This document shows positions 57,401 to 64,000 of a stretch of DNA of 64,000 nt, in pieces (position 1 is the first letter of the stretch; every line of letters starts with the position of its first letter). This stretch comes from Datnioides undecimradiatus. Its lineage: Eukaryota; Chordata; Actinopteri; Lobotiformes; Datnioididae. The stretch is from positions 16,432,016-16,496,015 of the forward strand of contig WARS01000011.1 in the NCBI GenBank assembly GCA_008933995.1, given 5' to 3'. The notes beneath the pieces were generated by a model. It had not been told where the DNA came from and made no database searches. It saw only the letters and a program-made list of their open reading frames with translations. A program made the translations under genes and the position numbers.

Positions 57401-59972
57401 TAGGAGCATGCTGGGAGATCAAGACAGAATATGAACACAATCCCAATCCATCGACTTGCCAACATTTGCACATATTGTAAAATCCAATTTATTTTGTAGT
57501 ATATTTGTATTGTCATTATAATATCATTACCCCTGTGCGTGCATATTTGTGTGCAAGTGCATCGGGTGACCTTACGTGAGGTCTGTGAGTCTGTGATTTA
57601 GAAAAACCTAAGTTGGATTTACAGGTTAAAGCTAAATTGCTACTGTAGGCAGCTTGTGTTACGTAGCGTCGCAGCGCTACATATACAAAAACAAATTTGA
57701 GAAATATTTAGAAAATAAGGCTAACCAGTAGAAGAAACCACGCCATCCAGTGTTCTTATCTATTGTCCTTTTTATAGCTAACTTAAATACACAGCTTTTG
57801 AAGTTTCAGCATCGGCTCTCTGGGGCGTAGCTGCTGTTGTGGTAACAGTCGTCTCCTCTCTCCTGTGTCCTGAAGGGCTCCACTGCAGCGTACACTAAAA
57901 GCGGCTACTGTGTGAACCGTTTCCCCTCCCTGCTGCCCGGTGGGAACCGGCACAACTCAGCCATGGGAAAAGGTAGGAGGGCCTGTTGCCTGTGGAGCGC
58001 AGGGGTTTATTATAGTGGGCGGCTCAGGCGTTTTGGGGAAAGCGATCGACCAGCTAGCAGGTTCTCCCATCGGGGCCCGTTCACTTGTGAAAGAACTGTG
58101 AAGAAGTGTGTAATAATCACAGACAAAGCTTTTTAACCATTTGATGAACTGCCGTTAAGGTACTAATACCATCTTAAAGCTATTTAAAGGAGAAAAAAAG
58201 AGTATTACGGCTAAAAAAAACTGGATATGACAGCAGTCGGATCCAGTTGAAACACACATCAAAGAGGTGATACTGTTACATTACTCTTTTTTTTTTGTTA
58301 TAACTGTTAAAATGGCATCTAGCAGCGCCGTGTTGTGATGGTTGTTGGGGGCTGTTCTTGTTCTAAAACACCTCACAGGACCAAAAAGTGATTGCACAAC
58401 AGAAAATATCACAACACTCGTGCATTTGTATAAATCCCTAATTCTGTCAACCCCCTTGCAAATAACGTATAATGAGGTCATTTTGTATAACATGATCCGT
58501 TATGCTAGTGTGTGCTATATAACCAGTGTAACGTCCCCTTTATTCTTACATGCAGACTACACGATCCTGGACTGCATTTACAGTGAGGTGGACAGAACGT
58601 ACTACATCCTGGATGTCATGTGCTGGAGAGGCCACCCGGTGTACGACTGCCCGGTAAGACTGGCTTCTAATCCTCCAGCAATCCAGGAATGCTTGTCTAA
58701 TTGCTTAAGTAGCAAAGTCTGGGCCACAGATGTGCCTCTTTGCCACGTTGCCCATCTTATTGGCTCAGTACTCGAAAAAAAGGAGTTTTCTTGTTTACAG
58801 TCCTTGTCCTCTCTTCAACAGACCGAGTTCCGTTTCTACTGGCTCCAGTCCAAAGTCCAAGAGGCGGACGGCCTATCAGAAATCGCCAAACGCAACCCTG
58901 TGAGTAACAGCGCCAGGAATAGAGCCTCTTCACTTCATGTCCTACTTTTCTCCTTCCTAGTTTTCAGTACTTAGTATTGTTATTTGAGACACTGTAACAT
59001 GTTTATTCAATCATGGTTTTGCATTCGTGTTTGTTGTGTTTTTATGCCTTGCTGCACCTTGTTACCACATATGGGATGAATAAAGTCCTGAACTTGAACT
59101 TAAACCTCCTTTGGGAGGGGTGGGGGGGTAAATGAGACAAAGGAAAATTAAAAGCAAACTCCGTCTTCAGCTCTAATTGTGCTCTAAAGTTATTATTACA
59201 CTCAAATCTTGAAGATTATGGCGCTTTGAGGAAGTCTGGGTGAACTTTGAGTTCAAGTTCCACCTTTTAATCTTCAGTGTTTGTGTGGTACAGCCCGGTA
59301 GGAGCTAAATCAGGCTTAGTCCTTGTAGAGTAAACTCGCCATTGGAAAGCAATTCCTCACATTTGACAAGAAGACAAATTGTGTTTGGAACTAACAACGT
59401 GTTGCTCTGGTTTTGTTTGGTCCAACAGTTCCGGTTTGTGAGCCTCCAAAGCACAGACTGTACAGCAGAGTTGATTCAGAAAGCCCTGGCGGCTGAGTAC
59501 AGCTTCACCGTAAGAGAAGTTCTCCTGTCCTTCACCAGTTTTCTACAAACACCTTACTGCTGCACATTGCAAACAGAAGTCAGGTGTATGCTAAAGATGC
59601 TTGGTGCATTGATTTATTTGGGAGAGTTTAATTCTGAATTTCTGGCTGCAGGTGGATGGTCTTCTCTTCTACCACCGGCAGACCCACTACACCCCCGGCA
59701 GCACCCCACTGGTGGGCTGGCTTCGCCCCTACATGGTCCCTGACATCTTGGGCATAGAGGTTCCCGCAGGACCCCTCACCACCAAGCCCGACTACGCCGG
59801 CCACCAGCTGCAGCAGATCCTGGAACACAAAAAGGTTTCAAGTGAGGTCCGTCCGGCCAACAGAAGCGGGGGCTACGAGCTAGAGTACCTGTCCACCCCA
59901 AACCAGGACAGCGGGGACGCTCTGAACTTTTTGAATCAAAAGCCAATAAGGGAAGCACACATGGAGCTCTGA
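54340..59972 (+). CDS. snupn: SNUPN, snurportin-1 (complete, 373 residues, eight coding exons)
   Basis: Snurportin-1 is the import adaptor that binds the trimethylguanosine cap of spliceosomal U snRNAs in the cytoplasm. It docks on importin-beta to bring snRNPs into the nucleus and is exported by CRM1. Exons: 54340-54497, 54963-55146, 55400-55504, 57876-57972, 58556-58653, 58822-58899, 59429-59509, 59652-59972 (1,122 nt with stop, frame kept throughout). The N-terminus [15 protein letters not shown] keeps the CRM1-binding hydrophobics at M1, L4, L8, F12 and V14. The IBB segment at about 27-66 has SERRRR and '[11 protein letters not shown]'. The cap-binding domain covers about 110-315 and holds W120 and W290, aligned with human W107 and W276. 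Human SNUPN is 360 residues; the acidic linker here is longer. Confidence 0.97.
54498..54962 (+). other. snupn: SNUPN intron 1 (coding)
   Basis: A 465-nt GT/AG intron. Nothing else is recognised. Confidence 0.85.
54963..55146 (+). CDS. snupn: SNUPN coding exon 2 (rest of IBB and acidic linker)
   Basis: The acceptor ATATCAG ends at 54962; the first base T completes Ser53. '[19 protein letters not shown]' closes the IBB. A Glu/Asp/Arg-rich linker of about 35 residues follows, then 'KLPKHYANQ'. The donor is CAG|GTCAGT. Confidence 0.94.
55263..55275 (+). promoter_or_regulatory. Candidate CTCF site in a SNUPN intron
   Basis: CCAGCAGAGGGCG fits the CTCF core CCASYAGRKGGC. It lies within the 253-nt intron between coding exons 2 and 3. 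Confidence 0.4.
55400..55504 (+). CDS. snupn: SNUPN coding exon 3 (start of cap-binding domain)
   Basis: 105 nt, phase 0 to phase 0, between CTCAG and AAG|GTGAGA. It encodes '[18 protein letters not shown]' and '[15 protein letters not shown]', and carries W120, aligned with a cap-contacting Trp of the human protein. Confidence 0.95.
55505..57875 (+). other. snupn: SNUPN intron 3 (2.4 kb)
   Basis: A GT/AG intron with a G-run at about 55818-55827. Short open frames on both strands have no recognisable features; nothing else is seen. Confidence 0.8.
57876..57972 (+). CDS. snupn: SNUPN coding exon 4
   Basis: It lies between TGAAG and AAAG|GTAGGA. It encodes '[20 protein letters not shown]' and '[12 protein letters not shown]' of the cap-binding core, ending one base into Asp182. 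Confidence 0.94.
57973..58555 (+). other. snupn: SNUPN intron 4
   Basis: A 583-nt intron; the last 200 nt are open in the frame of the next exon by chance. Nothing else is recognised. Confidence 0.8.
58556..58653 (+). CDS. snupn: SNUPN coding exon 5
   Basis: It lies between TGCAG and CCG|GTAAGA. It encodes '[20 protein letters not shown]' and '[13 protein letters not shown]', highly conserved in snurportins. It ends in phase 0. The next intron is open in the same frame. Confidence 0.95.
58822..58899 (+). CDS. snupn: SNUPN coding exon 6
   Basis: 78 nt, phase 0 to phase 0, between CAACAG and CCT|GTGAGT. It encodes '[20 protein letters not shown]' and 'IAKRNP', matching human 'TDFRFYWMHSK...'. 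Confidence 0.95.
58900..59428 (+). other. snupn: SNUPN intron 6, with a LINE-like 3' tail
   Basis: A 529-nt intron. A fragment resembling the 3' end of an L2/Rex-like LINE occupies about 59,030-59,105. Confidence 0.7.
59030..59105 (+). mobile_element. LINE 3'-tail fragment (L2/Rex-like)
   Basis: 'TTGCTGCACCTTGTTACCAC' followed by 'ATGGGATGAATAAAGTCCTGAACTTGAACTT' resembles fish LINE 3' ends of the form 'GGGATTAATAAAGT' plus a short tandem tail. There is no coding part here; family not assigned. Confidence 0.4.
59429..59509 (+). CDS. snupn: SNUPN coding exon 7
   Basis: 81 nt, phase 0 to phase 0, between CCAACAG and ACC|GTAAGA. It encodes '[20 protein letters not shown]' and 'AAEYSFT', the less conserved part of the cap-binding domain. 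Confidence 0.92.
59652..59972 (+). CDS. snupn: SNUPN coding exon 8 (cap-stacking Trp and C-terminus)
   Basis: The acceptor GCTGCAG ends at 59651 and the exon begins with Val (GTG). '[20 protein letters not shown]', then '[14 protein letters not shown]' with W290, then '[20 protein letters not shown]', give an unmistakable snurportin match. The tail after residue 330 is variable. The stop is TGA at 59970-59972. Confidence 0.97.
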   Translation: MDGLLFYHRQTHYTPGSTPLVGWLRPYMVPDILGIEVPAGPLTTKPDYAGHQLQQILEHKKVSSEVRPANRSGGYELEYLSTPNQDSGDALNFLNQKPIREAHMEL

Positions 59973-60770
59973 GTGGGAGGCTTAACGAGATGCAAATTGC
60001 TAACTCAGTGTTTCTGAGAGGTGGCAGCCCACATATGGCTCTTTAGAATGTCTGCTGAATGGTTTTGCAGCTCTGACCAATTGCAAAGCATGGCTAATTC
60101 TAATCCGGCACTGCTCAGGACGCCCTCAGAGTGCAGATTAGTAGAGCTATGCTATATGTGCGTTTTTTATATGGCTAAAAGCTCAATTTTGGCATCTGCA
60201 TCTTTACTTCTGCCTGCTGCTGAACTCTGAAACAGAAAAGTTTCCTGGAGAGTAATTGCACAGTATTTAGCCTCTATAATAACTTCACACGTTGTGCCAC
60301 AGTCTCGTATCAAGATCACTCTGATAACAATAACGAACCATACAGGGTCGCATCCTGTCAAAGAAGGGCATGAGATGTTTCCTATGAGACATCTACTGCT
60401 AAGTCCAGCACAGTAACACGTTTTTGTGGTCTAATGTTGTTTCTCTGCACTTATCGTGGTTGAGGCAGATCTCGCACGAGAAACATTGTTGCCTTCAGCA
60501 GATTTCATACAGCTGTCACTGATGCTTACTCACCACGACTTGCTCACCAATTTTAAACTAATCATTAGCTTGGGCAAAAGGAAAGGATAGTTTCTATACA
60601 GTTTGGATGCACTTGGTGTTTTGGAAGGTGAGGTGTTGCCAACTGGTCAGACCCTGTGAACTGTTGTACTGCAGAACATCAGACATGGACTTTTTATAAT
60701 TTAATGTTAAAATTTCAAATTGTTTTAAAGTGTGAGTCTCTAAATAAATATCTTTTTTTTTATTGGCCTA
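59973..60770 (+). other. snupn: SNUPN 3' UTR (putative)
   Basis: Noncoding sequence from the stop to the AATAAA at 60743, which is followed by a T-rich element. It gives a 3' UTR of about 0.8 kb. Confidence 0.45.
60743..60748 (+). terminator. Candidate SNUPN polyadenylation signal AATAAA
   Basis: AATAAA followed at once by TATCTTTTTTTTTATTGG, a T-rich downstream element. Confidence 0.45.
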
Positions 60771-61760
60771 CACTGACTGCGCACTGCGTTCCCACAGGCT
60801 GTTGCATTCACTCTGTTTTATGTCTTTTTAAAGGTCTGTTACCGTCTAAATGCAAGACTTGATTCAGTGCAGGATGAATCATGTTGCTCACCATTAACAA
60901 TCAAGATACTCTCAGTTTGTGTAATTAGTTCCCACTTGAGGAAACCTCAACTAACAAGTGTTAATCCAAATACAATTTCAGTTAACATGCTCATTTAATT
61001 GGATTCTGTTCGTGCATTTAAATGAATTACACCAGTCACAATATATGCATTTTAGGTAATAAACATGCAACTTTAGTCCATCAAGTCAATTGATGGCAGT
61101 TCTGCAATTAAGCAATAATTTGCATTAGCTAGCCATATAGATAAAACCTTTTTTTAAGTTTTATATAATTTGTACAATGAATTTAAACAAAGAATTTAAG
61201 TTAAATCTTTTGAATTGAATGTTAAAAACCTGCAAATATCTTACACTGAACATTTGTTGTCGGCACAAGTACAAGTAGCTGGTGTTCCAGAGTATGGTAA
61301 GGCATGAGTCATACTGCTGATACCGGTGCTCATCAGCAGAATTCATGAGCATCTCCTCCCCTCTGCACTGAGGCTACTTTGCCATTTGCGTAACTGTGAA
61401 GAGCTGGGCGGAAATTGTCAACAGGAAAAGACGTGAAAGTGTCTGGCAGGGCTGTGAAGGCTTAGTTTCAGCGACCTGTACCAACACATCCTCTGAGAGC
61501 AAACATAAGCTCATTTCCTTTACCAGATCTTGGCTGTCTAAACTAGTTTACAATATGTGAGGAAGGGAGGCTACCTGGTTTTCTCTTCCCTTTTGTTTGC
61601 CTTAGAGTAGAGTTTAAATGAGGACTTCACTGAAAGACCACAGTTTTTAAAACCGTGTGTCCACTTTGACACAATTAGGCCTATTTTTGTCCATTTATTT
61701 AGTAATAAGACATAGTTTGCATGGCAAACGTAATAATTTAAATGTAACAGATAAAAAATA
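60771..61760. other. Intergenic DNA downstream of SNUPN
   Basis: AT-rich; no exon, repeat or RNA gene recognised. Confidence 0.6.
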
Positions 61761-61764
61761 AGAA

Positions 61765-62590
61765 GCCTGATCACTCTCTGGAGCCTCTTCAGTGGGAGTA
61801 CCACACTGTGATGCAGTAGGTCAGAAGGCTCTCAATGGAAGAACGGTAGAAGGTCACCAGCAGCTTCTCTCCTGTGTTGTTTCTCCTGAGCACCCTCAGG
61901 AAGTGTAGTTGCTGCTGTGCCTTCTTAGTTACAGCAGATGTTTTTGCAGTCCAAGAGAGGTCGGCAGAGATCACGGTGCCCAGGAACCGGAAAGTGCGGA
62001 CCCTCTCCACACAGTTGCCGTTGATATGGAGGGGGGGCCAGGTCTGCTCTGTTTTTCCTCAAGTTCAAGGTGATCTCTTTTGTTTTAGCGGTGCTCAGAG
62101 ACACGTCTGAACAGCATGCTGTTAGTTTCCAGGTCTCATCTCTGAAGGCAAGCTCATCTCCCCCTCTCGAGATCAGACCCACTAACATCATCTGCTAACT
62201 TCACTGTGATGTTGCTGGGGTGGGTTGGACTGCAGTCGTAGGTGTACGGGGAGTATAGTAGGGGGCTCGGCACGCGTTTGGGGCTTGTTTATGAGGAAGT
62301 CGACCCAGGAGCAGGTGAGTGGTGGGAGTCCCACGTTAGAAAACCGCTCCAAGCACTTGATGGGCGTGAGTGCTATGGGGTGGTAGTCATTTAGGCTGTC
62401 TGTGGATGGTTTTTGGCAGACGTCAGGCAGGATGAAACAGTGGCCTGTGCCAGGGAGAGGTTGAAGATCCTAGAGTAGACTTGTGAAAGCCGATTGGCAC
62501 AAGCACTGACCTTCCCAGGTTCCCCATCCGGTCCAGGTGCTTTCCTGGGGTTTACCCCCCCTGAGCACACGTCTAACATCTTGAGTTGTT
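61765..62590 (-). mobile_element. Decayed LINE reverse transcriptase fragment
   Basis: Read on the - strand in order: 'NPRKAPGPDG' with 'ANRLSQVYSRIFNLSLAQAT' (early RT palm); 'LNDYHPIALTPI' with 'KCLER' (about 62.33-62.40 kb); an 'LADD' remnant of the catalytic YADD/FADD motif near 62.2 kb; 'GDELAFRDETWKLTACCSD' and 'STAKTKEI'; then 'FRFLGTVISADLSWTAKTSA' with 'SSIESLLTYCITVWYS' and 'KRLQRVI'. The parts lie in different frames with stops and an internal deletion, so the copy is dead. It looks like a CR1/L2/Rex-type non-LTR element of fish; the exact family is not assigned. Confidence 0.85.
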
Positions 62591-62644
62591 GGACATCCTG
62601 TTCAGAACCATGGGTGTAAATATGTGGTTAAACCCTCCACCATG

Positions 62645-63212
62645 CAAATACAACAAATATAACGGACACCACTCTTAAGGTTTTGGAGTGTGTCCCTTTG
62701 AGCCAAAAGAGCTTAGGCATTGGTGCTGGAGGGGAAGGCCTGGCTCACAATCACCACTCAGCGTTCAGTGGAGTTCAAGTCAGGCCTCTTTGTAGGCCAA
62801 TCATGTTCCTCCTCGTGGAACTCATATAACTATGTCTTTATGGGCCTGGTTGTGTGCACGATGGCACAGTCATAGTGGAACAGCAAAGGGCCTACCCCAC
62901 AAAATCTGAGGCACAAGACTAAAATGTGTTTGTAACCTCCAAGTGGTTTACCACTTTGTGGCTGAACTGGTTTTGCACCAGTTGACAGGGAACTGACAAG
63001 TGGCAAAGGTGGCATCTGATGGCCATCACTGAGCTTTTGACGACCTATTTAGTATCCTCCATGTTTGTCAAGTGAGATTTCATGGCTTTGCACTGGACTT
63101 TACCTACCTACTTTAATTCCTTTACCACCTGATAACAACGGGTGTGGCTGAAATACTCCTGAACTCAATAATTAAGAGTTGTGTCCACTGACCTTTGGCC
63201 ATATACTGTGAA
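62645..63212 (-). mobile_element. Decayed, internally deleted Tc1-like transposon
   Basis: On the - strand, 'LFHYDCAIVHTTRPIKT' matches the Tc1-type block 'F.HD.APVH.AR.IKTW' around a catalytic Asp. Degraded 'EFHEEEHDWPTKRPDLNS' (cf. 'LDWPAQSPDLNPIEH') follows. Farther right, 'TACCACTTTGTGGCTGA' and 'AGGTGGCATC' correspond to the N-terminal transposase region, with most of the middle missing. The right end 'CTTTGGCCATATACTGTGA' resembles Tc1-like termini of fishes. Many stops and frameshifts are present. Boundaries are approximate. Confidence 0.7.
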
Positions 63213-64000
63213 TATTGTGTCCCGATTACAGATAACAAGACATAAGGACACTGCATAAGGTATATAAGGATATAAGGTAGCTTAAACTAGGTAAACAGTA
63301 CATTTTCTGTTATTCTATATTCACCACTTTCAGCCTTGCTGGACCAGCATGCACCGTGGCCAAATGACATGTTCTGTCTTGTGTTTGTGCCACCACTCAC
63401 TTTTTCTACACTGGGAAAAAAAAAAAAATCATGTTCTCTTTTTTTCTTGCTCTCACAATGGTATCGCTCTATCTCTCACCACCTACACGGAACATCAGCA
63501 GGTGAAAATAACACGTTCACAACCCCTCTGTGGGGATCGTTATAACTCATTCTGGGAAACATGAGCTCAATGACCTAAGTGGAGGAAGGTGCACGGTGTA
63601 GCTGAGGGAAACTCTGTACACCACAGTTACAACATTTCATCACGCAGTAACTCCTGGAAAGCAACTCACACTGACACATTGTTAAAAAAAAAAAAAAAAA
63701 GAGTAGAAAACTTCTCATTTTGCCCAGTTCTGATCGTCTGCTTCTGGCGGGATTTGAATTTTACCTAACCGTAGACATGGAAATTAAATTATTTAAGAGT
63801 GTGTGTTGGAAACTGCAAAGGTGGGTTGTGAATAGTCAGATTTAAAGTAGTCGATTTCCATATAGATAATGCTCAACATCAGCAACGTTTCCATGTTTAG
63901 GTTTCCATTTTAGGTTTCGTTAGACATTGCTTTAATTGCATCTGTAGTCAAAATGTGCACATTTGCATCATTTCTGTAAAAAAAAAAATGGTACAAAGTA
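63213..64000. other. Intergenic DNA at the window end
   Basis: No exon recognised. It contains poly(A) runs at about 63,417-63,428 and 63,683-63,700 and otherwise unremarkable AT-rich sequence. Confidence 0.6.

Noticed and set aside
1..64000. Bacterial-type systems (CRISPR arrays, operons, defence islands), rRNA or tRNA genes, endogenous viral genes
   Set aside because: No direct-repeat/spacer arrays, no clustered bacterial-type frames, no rRNA, no convincing tRNA cloverleaf and no viral gene signatures were seen on reading both strands.

Overview
This 64-kb window is nuclear DNA from a teleost fish, most likely a percomorph. The evidence is three intron-containing vertebrate genes in a conserved order, long introns with many CA/TG microsatellites, and old dispersed repeats (GCTAGC-rich elements, foldback elements, L2/Rex-like LINE and Tc1-like transposon remnants) of kinds common in percomorph genomes. 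Repeat assignments are from memory of such sequences, not from a search.

Layout. (1) Positions 1 to about 13,030 hold the 3' half of CSPG4 (NG2 proteoglycan) on the + strand: five exons (2363-2561, 3151-3282, 4511-4671, 7053-7236, 8555-10425). They encode the last 848 residues: about six CSPG repeats, the membrane helix and a cytoplasmic tail ending in the PDZ ligand QYWV. Earlier exons lie upstream of the window. (2) About 13.0 to 32.4 kb is gene-poor intergenic DNA with dispersed repeats. (3) SNX33 (SH3-PX-BAR sorting nexin) lies on the - strand: a large first coding exon at 49528-50959 and a small last exon at 35202-35455, split by a 14.07-kb intron. The joined product is 561 residues. (4) SNUPN (snurportin-1) lies on the + strand, 52.9 to 60.7 kb: one noncoding and eight coding exons, complete at 373 residues. 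(5) From 61.7 to 63.2 kb there are decayed remnants of a LINE reverse transcriptase and a Tc1-like transposase, both on the - strand.

The order and orientation CSPG4(+), SNX33(-), SNUPN(+) equal the human 15q24 arrangement after inversion. CSPG4 and SNX33 are tail to tail; SNX33 and SNUPN are head to head with about 1 to 2 kb between their starts. The genes are linked by ancestry, not by pathway: CSPG4 is a surface proteoglycan, SNX33 shapes membrane during endocytosis, and snurportin imports m3G-capped snRNPs into the nucleus. IMP3, which lies between SNX33 and SNUPN in human, is not seen here.

I found no evidence of an undescribed multi-gene system. The observations most worth a second look are a (TG)n tract replacing the polypyrimidine tract of a CSPG4 acceptor, a stop-free in-frame intron in SNUPN, foldback repeats in or near 3' UTRs, a perfect 14-bp inverted repeat in the intergenic region, three CTCF-core matches, and lineage differences in the CSPG4 tail and juxtamembrane segment.
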